NCBI GenBank assembly: GCA_030649205.1
Contig: JAUSGE010000007.1
Location: forward strand, 1-46,761
Length of the DNA stretch: 46,761 nucleotides
Reading direction: 5' to 3'
Origin: a bacterium
GTDB taxonomy: Bacteria; Patescibacteriota; Patescibacteriia; Patescibacteriales; GWC2-42-12
A program made the translations under genes and the position numbers. Every line of letters begins with the position of its first letter. Position 1 is the stretch's first letter. Below are positions 17,157 to 26,666 of this stretch, piece by piece. The notes under the pieces are model-generated. The model did no database searches. It had not been told where the DNA came from and saw only the letters and a program-made list of their open reading frames with translations.

Positions 17157-20100
17157 ATGGATTTACTTAAAGATCTAAACCCGGAGCAATTAAAGGCCGT
17201 CACACAGAGGGACGGCCCGATGTTAATCGTGGCCGGCGCCGGCACGGGCAAGACCACGGCCATTACGCGGAGGATTGCCTATTTAATTGAGCAGGGCCGG
17301 GCAGGGGCGGAAGAAATTTTAGCTTTGACTTTTACGGACAAAGCGGCCGGCGAAATGTCCGAGCGGGTGGACGCGCTTCTGCCTTACGGTTATTTTGATT
17401 TATGGATTTCCACTTTTCACGGTTTTGCCGAGCGGCTGATAAAAGTGCATGGCCTGGCCATCGGCTTGTCCACGGACTTTAAACTGCTGAATAACTTTGA
17501 ACAATGGGCGCTGGTGAAAAAAAATTTGGACAAATTTAATTTGGACTATTATCGCCCTCTGGGCAATCCGACGAAGTTTATCCACGCGCTGTTAAAACAT
17601 TTTTCTCGGGCCAAAGATGAAGACCTTGGCCCGCTTCAGTATCTGGAGTATGCGTCTGGGCTAAAGCAGAATTTGGACGGGATGCTAAGCGGCGCTTCCA
17701 AATTGTCATTGCGAGGAAGCGTCAGCGACCGGAGCAATCCCAGGTCAAGCGGCACGTACGTGGATTTTCACCGGAGATTGCTTCGCCCCGATGACTCGGG
17801 GCTCGCAATGACAGAGTCTACGGACGAGCAAGAAGCCGCGCGGCTTAACGAAGTGGCCAACGCCTACCATGCCTATCAGCAGCTATTGCTGGACAGCAAC
17901 GCCCTGGACTTCGGCGATTTGATAAATTATACTCTTAAACTTTTCCGCGAGCGGCCGGCCATCTTGGAAAAATACCGGCGGCAGTTTAAATATATTTTAG
18001 TGGATGAGTTTCAGGACACCAACCGGGCGCAGTATGAACTGGTTAAACTGCTCTGCGCGCCGAAAAATAATCTGACCGTGGTCGGCGACGACGACCAGAG
18101 CGTGTATAAATTCAGAGGCGCGTCGCTCTCCAATATCTTGCAATTCAATAAAGATTTTCCCAAAGCGGAAAAAATCATGCTAACCAAAAATTACCGCTCG
18201 CGGCAGAATATCCTGGATTTGGCCTATGAGTTTATCAAACAGAATAATCCGAACAGATTGGAGTGGCAGTTGGAAAATTTGAAACCAGAAACCCCCTTAA
18301 TCCCCCTTTACAAGGGGGACAAAGTCAGTTTTAATCCCCCCTTTAAAAGGGGGGCAGGGGGGTTAAGCAAGAAGTTGATAGCGCAGGAAAAGGGCCTTGG
18401 CGAAATTGAAGTTATCCAAGGCGCGGACTTAGCCGAGGAGATAAAACTGGTCGCGGATAAAATCTGCGAGCTGAAGCTGTCTGATAAACAAGCGAGCTGG
18501 AACGACTTCGCCATTCTGGTGCGCGCCAACGGCGCGGCCGATGATTTTATGAATGAATTTGACCGCCGCGGACTGGCTTATATTTTCGGCGCCTCGCGCG
18601 GCCTGTACGCCAAGCCGGTGGTTATGGACGCGATCGCTTACCTGAAACTGCTGGATAATTATCATGAAAGCGCGGCCCTGTATCGCGTCTTAAATCTGCC
18701 CGTGTTTAATTTCAGCGAGCGCGAGCTGATTGATTTTAATCATCTGGCCCATAAAAAAGCCTGGTCGCTGTATGAAGTTTTAAACAACGCTGAAATTTTA
18801 AAACTGGACGCGGAGACAAGAAAAAAAATCACGCCCTTACTGTCGCTCGTCGCCAAACATTCGGCCCTGGCCAGGGAAAAAAGCGCCAGCGAAGTTTTTT
18901 TCGCTTTCATGAGCGACAGCGGCTATTTGAAATATTTATCCGGCGCTGAAAAAAATCTGGAAGCGATCGGCCTGCTCAATCAGTTTTTAAAGCGAATTAA
19001 AGAGTTTGAGGGCGCCGGCGCGGACAAGTCGGTCAAAGCGTTTTTAAGCGAACTCGCTCTGGAAATGGAAGCCGGCGAAGAAGGCGCGCTGGCGGCCGAC
19101 CCGGAAGCCGGGCCGGAAGCCATCAAAATTTTAACCGCGCACGGGGCCAAGGGCCTGGAATTTAAATACGTGTTTATCGCCAATTTGGTGGATAAGCGCT
19201 TTCCCACCATTGAAAGGAAAGAGCCGATAGAATTGCCGGACGCGCTGGTCAAGGAAATTTTGCCCGAGGGCGACGCGCACTTGGAGGAAGAGCGGCGCTT
19301 ATTTTACGTGGCCATGACGCGGGCCAAGCAGGGGCTGTACTTTAGCTGGGCCGAAGATTATGGAGGAGCAAGAGGGAAAAAACCATCTCGGTTCTTAATG
19401 GAGCTTGGGTTGGTTGATAAAGTTTCCAAAGGGTCTAACCCCCCTTTATCCCCCCTTTTAAAGGGGGGCAGGGGGGTTAAAATTTCAGGAGCGGATTTAT
19501 TGGCTAAAGGGGGTGCAATGCCCGCTCATTTTTCCTATTCCCAGCTGGCGGCGTATTCGGCTTGCCCTTACCAGTACCGCTTCGCGCATGTCTTAAAAAT
19601 CCCCACCATGGGCAAGGAGCAGTTTTCTTTCGGCAAGACCATGCATTCAACTTTGCAGAAGCTGTTTTTTTTACTGGCAGAAAAAAAAGGCTTGGGACAG
19701 GCGGATTTGTTTAGCATCCCTAAGACACTCGGTGTCCTAAGGACACCGAGTGTCTCCTTCGGCGAACTGCTGAAGCTGTACGAGCAAAGCTGGATTGACG
19801 ATTGGTACGCCAGCCGGCAAAGCAAAGAGGAGCGGAAAAAGCAGGGCCGGGAAATTTTAAAGGAGTTTTATGAGAAATATAAAAACAACTGGCCGGAAGT
19901 TTTATTTTTGGAAAAAAATTTTAACTGGAAAATTGTCAGCGGCGCGGAAGCCTACACGGTGCGCGGCGCGATTGACCGGATTGACAAAATCCCTTCCGGA
20001 CTGAAGCTGGTTGATTACAAGACCGGCGCGGCCAAAAACAAGCTGTCCTTTGAGGAAAAAGAACAGCTGTTGATTTACCAGCTGGCCGCGGGCGAATTAT

Positions 20101-20306
20101 TTAAAGAACCAGTGGCCGCGCTGGCGTTTTATTATTTGGAAGATAACAGCGAAGTGGAATTCCTGGGTACGGCCGCGGAGCTGGAAAAAGTTAAAGCCAA
20201 AATTATTGAAACGGTCAAGCGGATAAAAGCCGGCCAATTTCCGCCCCGGCCCGGCCGGTTGTGCTCTTTTTGCGACTATCGGGAAATTTGCGAATTCAGA
20301 GCTTGA
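17157..20306 (+). CDS. UvrD/AddA-like ATP-dependent helicase with C-terminal PD-(D/E)XK nuclease
   Basis: NPEQLKAVTQRDGPMLIVAGAGTGKTTAITRRI; C-term RGAIDRIDKI..LKLVDYKTG, Cys cluster SACPYQ...CSFCDYREIC (AddB-like). Confidence 0.95.
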   Translation: MDLLKDLNPEQLKAVTQRDGPMLIVAGAGTGKTTAITRRIAYLIEQGRAGAEEILALTFTDKAAGEMSERVDALLPYGYFDLWISTFHGFAERLIKVHGLAIGLSTDFKLLNNFEQWALVKKNLDKFNLDYYRPLGNPTKFIHALLKHFSRAKDEDLGPLQYLEYASGLKQNLDGMLSGASKLSLRGSVSDRSNPRSSGTYVDFHRRLLRPDDSGLAMTESTDEQEAARLNEVANAYHAYQQLLLDSNALDFGDLINYTLKLFRERPAILEKYRRQFKYILVDEFQDTNRAQYELVKLLCAPKNNLTVVGDDDQSVYKFRGASLSNILQFNKDFPKAEKIMLTKNYRSRQNILDLAYEFIKQNNPNRLEWQLENLKPETPLIPLYKGDKVSFNPPFKRGAGGLSKKLIAQEKGLGEIEVIQGADLAEEIKLVADKICELKLSDKQASWNDFAILVRANGAADDFMNEFDRRGLAYIFGASRGLYAKPVVMDAIAYLKLLDNYHESAALYRVLNLPVFNFSERELIDFNHLAHKKAWSLYEVLNNAEILKLDAETRKKITPLLSLVAKHSALAREKSASEVFFAFMSDSGYLKYLSGAEKNLEAIGLLNQFLKRIKEFEGAGADKSVKAFLSELALEMEAGEEGALAADPEAGPEAIKILTAHGAKGLEFKYVFIANLVDKRFPTIERKEPIELPDALVKEILPEGDAHLEEERRLFYVAMTRAKQGLYFSWAEDYGGARGKKPSRFLMELGLVDKVSKGSNPPLSPLLKGGRGVKISGADLLAKGGAMPAHFSYSQLAAYSACPYQYRFAHVLKIPTMGKEQFSFGKTMHSTLQKLFFLLAEKKGLGQADLFSIPKTLGVLRTPSVSFGELLKLYEQSWIDDWYASRQSKEERKKQGREILKEFYEKYKNNWPEVLFLEKNFNWKIVSGAEAYTVRGAIDRIDKIPSGLKLVDYKTGAAKNKLSFEEKEQLLIYQLAAGELFKEPVAALAFYYLEDNSEVEFLGTAAELEKVKAKIIETVKRIKAGQFPPRPGRLCSFCDYREICEFRA
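17704..17812. repeat. 'GTCATTGCGAG...CTCGCAATGAC' repeat, in-frame inside helicase gene
   Basis: 109 bp, ORF stays open (SLRGSVSDRSNPRSSGTYVDFHRRLLRPDDSGLAMT). Confidence 0.9.
19724..19754. repeat. TLGV palindrome copy 5 (in helicase gene)
   Basis: GACACTCGGTGTCC-taa-GGACACCGAGTGTC. Confidence 0.9.
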
Positions 20307-20359
20307 GTTGGTTGAAAAAAATTAATTTTAATGGTAAAGTAAAGTTATAATTTTTGATT

Positions 20360-20486
20360 GTCATTGCGAGCGACTGAAAGGCAACGCGGGTCCCTCGCTA
20401 ACGCTCGGGATAAACTCGCAATCTCACGGACTCGGAGTTTAACCGGAGATTGCTTCGTCGCCTGACTACAGGCTCCTCGCAATGAC
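20360..20486. repeat. GTCATTGCGAG...CTCGCAATGAC repeat
   Basis: Inverted ends GTCATTGCGAG / CTCGCAATGAC. Confidence 0.85.
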
Positions 20487-20494
20487 TTTGACAG

Positions 20495-20929
20495 ATGTCC
20501 CTGCGCCAATATTTATTAATCATGGCCGTTATGACCGCGTTGTGCGTTCTGGCTTTAGGCTACGTTGTCTGGACGGTGAATCCGGAGGAAACCAATAGCG
20601 CCGGATTTTTGCTGTTTTATTTGTCTTTATTTTTGTCGCTTATCGGCTTAACGTCCATCATCGGTTTTTTAATCAGGTTTGTTTTTTTAAAGCGCGAGCT
20701 GGCGGTTAATAAAGTTTTAGCCGCTTTCCGCCAGTCATTCCTGTTTTCCGGCTTTATCGCGGCCATGCTGTTTCTGCAATCGCGCTCGCTTCTGTCCTGG
20801 CTTAACGCCGTGATACTGATTATCGGCCTGTCCGCGCTGGAATTTTTTCTGTTAAACTACGGGAGATCGTCTGTCATTGCGAGCCCCGCGTCCGCGGGGC
20901 GAAGCAATCTCACGGACGAGGAGTCATAG
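20495..20929 (+). CDS. Hypothetical four-TM membrane protein
   Basis: Multiple hydrophobic helices; C-terminal codons derived from adjacent dispersed repeat. Confidence 0.55.
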   Translation: MSLRQYLLIMAVMTALCVLALGYVVWTVNPEETNSAGFLLFYLSLFLSLIGLTSIIGFLIRFVFLKRELAVNKVLAAFRQSFLFSGFIAAMLFLQSRSLLSWLNAVILIIGLSALEFFLLNYGRSSVIASPASAGRSNLTDEES

Positions 20930-20930
20930 T

Positions 20931-21233
20931 ATGAAGGATGAAAGATATTATTATGTCTACATAAACACCAACAGATGGAATTCAGTTTTATACACTGGAG
21001 TAACCAACAATCTGTTAAACAGGAATTATTATCATAAAACAAAAGAAAACAAACAAAGTTTTACGGCTAAATATAAAACTGATAAATTAGTCTATTACGA
21101 GGCGTTCAATGACATTAATGATGCCATTAGCAGAGAAAAGCAAATTAAAGCAGGTTCAAGAAAAAAGAAAATTGATTTAATAAAAACAATTAATCCAAAG
21201 TGGCGGGACTTAAGCGAAGATTTATGTTCGTGA
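20931..21233 (+). CDS. GIY-YIG nuclease family protein
   Basis: YYYVYINTNRWNSVLYTGVTNNLLNRNYYHK...KTDKLVYYEAFNDINDAISREKQIKAGSRKKKIDLI. Confidence 0.9.
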   Translation: MKDERYYYVYINTNRWNSVLYTGVTNNLLNRNYYHKTKENKQSFTAKYKTDKLVYYEAFNDINDAISREKQIKAGSRKKKIDLIKTINPKWRDLSEDLCS

Positions 21234-21270
21234 GATTGCTTCGCTCCCTCCGGTCGCTCGCAATGACAAA

Positions 21271-22326
21271 ATGGAGTCCGAACTAAACAATTTGAAACAG
21301 AAAATATTAGGCGATCTGGAAAAAATAAAAGATTTGCCCGCTTTGCGCGCTCTGGAAATAAAATATTTGGGGCGCAAAGGCGAGCTGACCAAAATATTAC
21401 GAGGCGTGGCGGATTTGGCCGAAGAAGAAAAAAAGACCGCGGGCAGGCTGGCCAATGAGCTAAAAAAAGAAATTACGGCGCGGCTGGAACAAGCCAAGAT
21501 TGAACTGGCAAATATTAGATCTCAAGCTTATGCCGACCCGACTTTGCCCGGATCGGAGGTTAAAACCGGCCAGCTGCATCCGATTACGATTCTGCAAAAT
21601 GAAATTGAAGATTTATTCACTTCGCTGGGCTTCATGGTTTTGGACGGTCCGGAGCTGGAAAGCGATTATTATAATTTTACCGCCCTGAACATTCCGCCCT
21701 ATCATCCGGCGCGCGATATGCAGGATACGTTTTATGTTGATTTAACCCCCCCCGCCCCCCTTTTAAAGGGGGGATTAAGGGGGGTTATTCCCTCTTCGCT
21801 CTTAATGCGCACGCAAACTTCGCCCATGCAAATCAGGGCCATGAAAAAATACGGCGCGCCCTTGCGCTGTATTGTGCCGGGCCGCTGTTTTCGCAGTGAA
21901 GCCACGGACGTGCGCCACGAGCATACTTTTTATCAGCTGGAAGGCTTAATGATAGATCAGGGCATAAATTTCAGCCATCTTAAAGGCGTGCTGGAAGTTT
22001 TAGGCAAGAAATTATTCGGTCCGGACACGAAATTAAGGATGAGGCCGAAATTTTATCCGTTTGTTGAACCGGGTTCTAACGGCGAATACTCCTGCTTTTT
22101 GTGCCGCGGCCAGGGCTGCCGCGTCTGCAAAAATACCGGCTGGCTGGAAATTGTCGGCTGCGGCCTGGTGCACCCCGGCGTGTTAAAAGCCGGCGGCATT
22201 GATCCGTCCAAATACCAGGGCTTTGCTTTCGGCTACGGTTTGGACCGGTTGGCGATGCTGAAATACAACATCAATGACATCAGATTATTTCATGGCGGAG
22301 ATTTAAAGTTTCTAAAGCAATTTTAA
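21271..22326 (+). CDS. pheS: Phenylalanyl-tRNA synthetase alpha subunit
   Basis: HPITILQNEIEDLFTSLGF...FRSEATDVRHEHTFYQLEGLMID...GFAFGYGLDRLAMLKY. Confidence 0.97.
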   Translation: MESELNNLKQKILGDLEKIKDLPALRALEIKYLGRKGELTKILRGVADLAEEEKKTAGRLANELKKEITARLEQAKIELANIRSQAYADPTLPGSEVKTGQLHPITILQNEIEDLFTSLGFMVLDGPELESDYYNFTALNIPPYHPARDMQDTFYVDLTPPAPLLKGGLRGVIPSSLLMRTQTSPMQIRAMKKYGAPLRCIVPGRCFRSEATDVRHEHTFYQLEGLMIDQGINFSHLKGVLEVLGKKLFGPDTKLRMRPKFYPFVEPGSNGEYSCFLCRGQGCRVCKNTGWLEIVGCGLVHPGVLKAGGIDPSKYQGFAFGYGLDRLAMLKYNINDIRLFHGGDLKFLKQF

Positions 22327-22330
22327 CTCT

Positions 22331-22440
22331 GTCATTGCGAACCCCGTACTCGGGGTGAAGCAATCTCTGGTAAAAATCTACGTACGCGCCACTGAACCGG
22401 AGATTGCCGCGTCGCCTGATTACAGGCTTCTCGCAATGAC
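22331..22440. repeat. GTCATTGCGAG...TCGCAATGAC repeat between pheS and pheT
   Basis: Inverted ends as above. Confidence 0.85.
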
Positions 22441-22460
22441 AAATTAAATTATAAATTATT

Positions 22461-24995
22461 ATGCTATTGTCTTTAAATTGGCTGAAAGAATTTGTGGAAA
22501 TCCCAAAAAATTTGACGCCCGAAGAGCTGGGCGAAAAGCTGACCATGCATACGGTGGAAGTGGAAAAAGTATCGCGCCAGGCCGACAAATATAAAGGAGT
22601 GGCGGTGGGAAAAATTTTAGAGGTCAAGCCGCATCCGAACGCGGACCGGTTAAGGCTGGCTAAGGTGGATGTTGGCCGAGAGAAATTAGAGATTGTTTGC
22701 GGCGCGCCGAATATTGCCGCCGGACAATTTGTTCCGGTGGCGCTGGTTGGCGCCGCTCTGCCTAACGGGCTGGTAATCAAACCGGCAGAAATCAGAGGAG
22801 TAAAATCAAACGGCATGCTGTGCGCGCCGGATGAGCTTGGCTTGGGAGAGGATCACGCGGGGATAATGATTTTGAAAAAAGCCGAACCTGGCATGAAATT
22901 TTCCGATTATCTAAAATTGAATGACGTAATTTTTGAAGTTGATAATAAAAGCATCACGCATCGCGCTGATTTGTGGTCGCATTACGGCCTGGCCAGGGAT
23001 ATTTCGGCGTTTTTGAATACGAAATTTAAACAGGTCAAAACCCCCTTAATCCCCCTTTACAAGGGGGACAAGCCCCTTAATCCCCCCTTTAAAAGGGGGG
23101 CAGGGGGGTTAAATATTAAGGTGAAAGTGGAAGATTTTAAATTATGTCCGCGCTATATGGCGCTGGCCATGACCGGCGTAAAAGTCGCGCCTTCGCCCAA
23201 ATGGATGCAAGATCGGCTATTGGCCTGCGGCACGCGTTCAATTAATAATATCGTGGACATAACCAATTATGTCATGCTGGAACTGGGCCAGCCATTGCAC
23301 GCCTTTGATAAAAATTTTATTGACAAAATAATCGTCAGGCGCGCCAAAGCCGGTGAAACCATGGAAACGCTGGACGGCATAGCCAGAAAACTGGAGCCGG
23401 AGATGCTGGTGATCGCGGATAGCCATCAGCCGGTGGCCGTGGCCGGAATTATGGGCGGAGCCAACAGCGAAATTAACGCGGATACAACCTCAATCATTAT
23501 AGAAGCGGCTAATTTTGATTTCACTTCAGTTAGAAAAACCGCGCAAAAATTAGGCTTGCGCACCGAGGCCAGCATGCGTTTTGAAAAAGGCCTGGATCCG
23601 ACTTTGTGCGAGCTGGGGCTGGCTCGCGCCGCGGAGCTGATCAAACAACTTTGCCCCGGCGCTAAAGCGGTTGGCAAACTGGCGGATGAAAAACAAACCC
23701 CCTTAATCCCCCTTTTAAAGGGGGATAAAAGGGGGTTGGGGCCGATTAATTTGGATCTGAATTGGCTGAATCAATATATCGGAGAAAATTTTTCAGCCAA
23801 ACAAGTCAAACAAATTTTGGAAAAACTGGGTTTTGGCGTAAAGATCAGGACACTCGGTGTCCATATGGACACCGAGTGTCTGTTCAGCGTTATTATTCCG
23901 ACTTGGCGCGCGGTGCATGACGTCAGCCTGCCGGAAGATCTGGCCGAAGAAGTCGCCAGAATTTACGGCTATAATAATATTAAAGCCAGTCTGCCTAAAG
24001 CGGACGCAGCGCCGCCCGAGCAGCTGGAGGAAAGAATTTTAATCAGGCAGATAAAAAATATTTTGTCGGTCGGAGCGAAAATGGCGGAAGTCTATAATTA
24101 CTCATTCGTTAGTGAAGAGCAATTGAAAAAGTTAACCCCCCAACCCCCCTTTCAAAGGGGGGCGAAGGGGGTTATTCCCCTTTCAAAGGGGGGCGAAGGG
24201 GGGTTAGAAGTTATAAAATTAGTCAATCCGCTGTCCGAAGATTTGGCCGTTTTGCGGCCCAGCTTAATTCCCGGCCTGCTGGAAAATATCAAAACCAACC
24301 AGGCGCAAGAGCCGGAAATCGCCCTTTATGAAATCGGCAGAATTTTTTTGAACCAGCCGGGAGCGGATGAATTGCCTTGGCAAGAAAAATATTTAGCCTT
24401 GGCTCTGGCCGGCAATGAAAGCGAAGATTTATTTAGAAAATTAAAAGGCGTGATAGGATATTTGCTGAAAGAGCTTAATTTGGAAGCGGAGTTTGAGGCT
24501 GTGAAAGCCGGGACACTCGGTGTCCAGGTGGACACCGAGTGTCTGGCAGAGGTTTATGCCAACGGCCAAGCTATCGGCCAAGTTATGGAGCTGGAAAATA
24601 ATTCGGCGCGCGCTTTGGGCCTAAAAAAGCCGGCGGCCCTGGCCGAAATCAGCCTGGCAAAACTGTTCGCGGCCGTAAAAAACAACCCGGCGCGGCAATA
24701 CGCCGAGCCGCCTAAATATCCGGCCGCGGTTCGGGATTTGGCATTTGTGGTAAATGAAAAAATATTGTATAATAAAGTGGTAAAACAGATAAAAAATTTC
24801 AGCTCTTTAATCAAGCAAGCTGAATTGTTTGATATTTATCAGGGAGATAAGCTGGGCGCGGGTAAAAAGAACCTGGCTTTCCATATTATTTATCAGGCCG
24901 ACCGGACTTTAACCAGCGCGGAAATTGATGCCATACAAAGCGGATTGGTGAAGCATCTGGAAAAAGAAATTGGAGCGAAGGTGAGGGATTTTTAG
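22461..24995 (+). CDS. pheT: Phenylalanyl-tRNA synthetase beta subunit
   Basis: MLLSLNWLKEFVEIP...EVKPHPNADRLRLAKVDVG...B3/B4, B5 and FDX-ACB domains. Confidence 0.97.
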   Translation: MLLSLNWLKEFVEIPKNLTPEELGEKLTMHTVEVEKVSRQADKYKGVAVGKILEVKPHPNADRLRLAKVDVGREKLEIVCGAPNIAAGQFVPVALVGAALPNGLVIKPAEIRGVKSNGMLCAPDELGLGEDHAGIMILKKAEPGMKFSDYLKLNDVIFEVDNKSITHRADLWSHYGLARDISAFLNTKFKQVKTPLIPLYKGDKPLNPPFKRGAGGLNIKVKVEDFKLCPRYMALAMTGVKVAPSPKWMQDRLLACGTRSINNIVDITNYVMLELGQPLHAFDKNFIDKIIVRRAKAGETMETLDGIARKLEPEMLVIADSHQPVAVAGIMGGANSEINADTTSIIIEAANFDFTSVRKTAQKLGLRTEASMRFEKGLDPTLCELGLARAAELIKQLCPGAKAVGKLADEKQTPLIPLLKGDKRGLGPINLDLNWLNQYIGENFSAKQVKQILEKLGFGVKIRTLGVHMDTECLFSVIIPTWRAVHDVSLPEDLAEEVARIYGYNNIKASLPKADAAPPEQLEERILIRQIKNILSVGAKMAEVYNYSFVSEEQLKKLTPQPPFQRGAKGVIPLSKGGEGGLEVIKLVNPLSEDLAVLRPSLIPGLLENIKTNQAQEPEIALYEIGRIFLNQPGADELPWQEKYLALALAGNESEDLFRKLKGVIGYLLKELNLEAEFEAVKAGTLGVQVDTECLAEVYANGQAIGQVMELENNSARALGLKKPAALAEISLAKLFAAVKNNPARQYAEPPKYPAAVRDLAFVVNEKILYNKVVKQIKNFSSLIKQAELFDIYQGDKLGAGKKNLAFHIIYQADRTLTSAEIDAIQSGLVKHLEKEIGAKVRDF
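23037..23111. repeat. G-run/C-run repeat (CCCCCTTAATCCCCCTTTACAAGGGGG...CCCCCCTTTAAAAGGGGGGCAGGGGGGTT) in pheT
   Basis: Same family seen at about 2762, 6829, 7050, 18290, 19436, 21745, 23696, 24136, 39628, 41695, 43418. Confidence 0.85.
23849..23880. repeat. TLGV palindrome copy 6 (in pheT)
   Basis: GACACTCGGTGTCC-atat-GGACACCGAGTGTC. Confidence 0.9.
24512..24543. repeat. TLGV palindrome copy 7 (in pheT)
   Basis: GACACTCGGTGTCC-aggt-GGACACCGAGTGTC. Confidence 0.9.
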
Positions 24996-25003
24996 CGGCC
25001 TTT

Positions 25004-25114
25004 GTCATTGCGAGCGACTGAAAGGAGCGAAGCAATCTCACGAATAAGAAATTTTAATCTAAACTCTCCATCCGTGAGATTGCTTCGCCCCGCATCCGCG
25101 GGGCTCGCAATGAC
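25004..25114. repeat. GTCATTGCGAG...CTCGCAATGAC repeat
   Basis: Inverted ends as above; GCAATCTCACG / CGTGAGATTGC arms. Confidence 0.85.
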
Positions 25115-25128
25115 GATACCACATTCCC

Positions 25129-25776
25129 ATGCTTGACAACTCGCCTATCAGCAAAAAACAAAAATTAGCCGCCGCCGGGCTGGCTGTTTTTGCTATGCTG
25201 ATAATTGTGCTGTGGTTCGCGCAATTGAGAAAAAATATTTACGGCCCGTTTCTGGGCGGCGGCGGCCAGGATGAATCTGTTTCAGCCGATAACCAAGCTT
25301 TGGCCAATGAACAGGCGCAAAAAAATAAAGACACGGACGGCGACGGTTTATCCGATTGGGATGAATTGAATGTTTATAAAACTTCGCCTTACCTCGCGGA
25401 CACGGACGGCGATAGCCTGCCGGATGGGCAGGAAGTGAAAGACGGCGCTGATCCCAACTGCCCTAAAGGGCGGACATGCGTCGATTCTGCTTTTCCGGCC
25501 ACGACGGCGCCTGCTCTGCTTGCTCCGGACAGCGGCTTAAATAATTTATCCGGCCAGAATGGCGCGCTAAACAATCTGTTAAATCAATTTAACGCGGCCA
25601 ATAGTAATAGCGGCGGGAATGCCAGTCTGAACAACGAGCAAGTAGAGACTTTGAAAAATATTAACGCGGCCAGCTTGCGCCAGCTGCTCCTGCAAAATGG
25701 CATGCAAAAAGAGGTGTTGGATAAAATCAGCGACGCGGATTTAATGAAAAGCTATGGCGAGGTGCTGCAGCCATAA
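25129..25776 (+). CDS. TM protein with TSP3-like Ca-binding repeats
   Basis: DTDGDGLSDWDELNVYKTSPYLADTDGDSLPDGQEVKDGADP. Confidence 0.8.
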   Translation: MLDNSPISKKQKLAAAGLAVFAMLIIVLWFAQLRKNIYGPFLGGGGQDESVSADNQALANEQAQKNKDTDGDGLSDWDELNVYKTSPYLADTDGDSLPDGQEVKDGADPNCPKGRTCVDSAFPATTAPALLAPDSGLNNLSGQNGALNNLLNQFNAANSNSGGNASLNNEQVETLKNINAASLRQLLLQNGMQKEVLDKISDADLMKSYGEVLQP

Positions 25777-25795
25777 ATTAGCCTGTCATTGCATT

Positions 25796-25888
25796 GCCAG
25801 AGTCCTCTGTGAGAGACTCTGGCAGAGGGCAATTGCGGATAGATCATCATTTCCCTCCGTCAGAGTCTCCCGTTAGGGGACTCTGACG
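25796..25888. repeat. REP-like palindrome pair upstream of RAYT
   Basis: GCCAGAGTC-ctctgtgaga-GACTCTGGC (25796-25823) and CGTCAGAGTC-tcccgttagg-GGACTCTGACG (25858-25888). Confidence 0.8.
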
Positions 25889-25915
25889 CCGAGCCAGACC
25901 CGAGCCAGCAACTGT

Positions 25916-26461
25916 ATGGCAACCAGAGAAAAAATTTTTATCCCTAACGAAATTTATTACATAACTTTTACGATATTAGGCTGGAAGAGTGTTTTTATAA
26001 AAGATGAATATTGCGATTTGGCGTATAAATGGTTTGATTACATAAGAAAAAATTATGGCAACAAAATTCATGGGTATGTAATAATGCCTTCACATCTGCA
26101 CGTTTTGATCTATATTACAGATAAATCGCCGATTTTATCAAAGCTGATGCAAAACGCAAAAAGATTTTTAGCTTACGAGATTGTCGCTTTGCTAATGCGG
26201 GACCATAGTGAATTGCTGGATTATTTTGCCGGGCGGGCGGAAACGAAAAAGAACGCCAAACACAAAATTTTTAAGGACAGATACGATTCCAAGATAATCC
26301 AAACCGATAAAATGCTTTTGGAAAAGTTAAATTATATTCATAATAATCCCTGCCAGGCAAAATGGCGGCTGTCAGGAGAGCCTGAAGACTATAAATATTC
26401 CAGCGCGGCGAATTATATTAAGGGTAGAGGATTTTATGAGGTTGATTTACTTGATTTTTAA
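25916..26461 (+). mobile_element. REP-associated tyrosine transposase (Y1_Tnp, IS200-like)
   Basis: NEIYYITFTILGWKSVF...HGYVIMPSHLHVLIYI (HUH) ...KLNYIHNNPCQAKW (Tyr motif). Confidence 0.92.
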
Positions 26462-26469
26462 CGCCAGAG

Positions 26470-26618
26470 CGCCAGAGTCCCTTTCAGGAGACTCTGGCGG
26501 GGAGATAATTTACCGGAGATTGCTTCGCTGACGCTCGCAATGACAGATAAGAGATTTTCCACCGTCAGAGTCTCCCGCTAGGGGACTCTGACGCCGAACC
26601 AAGGAGACTCTGGCGGGA
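26470..26618. repeat. REP-like palindromes downstream of RAYT
   Basis: CGCCAGAGTCC-ctttca-GGAGACTCTGGCG (26470-26499); CGTCAGAGTC...GACTCTGACG (26563-26593); half site 26600-26618. Confidence 0.8.
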
Positions 26619-26666
26619 GAAAAATTTCGCCCCGCCGTGGCGGGGTTCGCAATGACAACGATTAAA

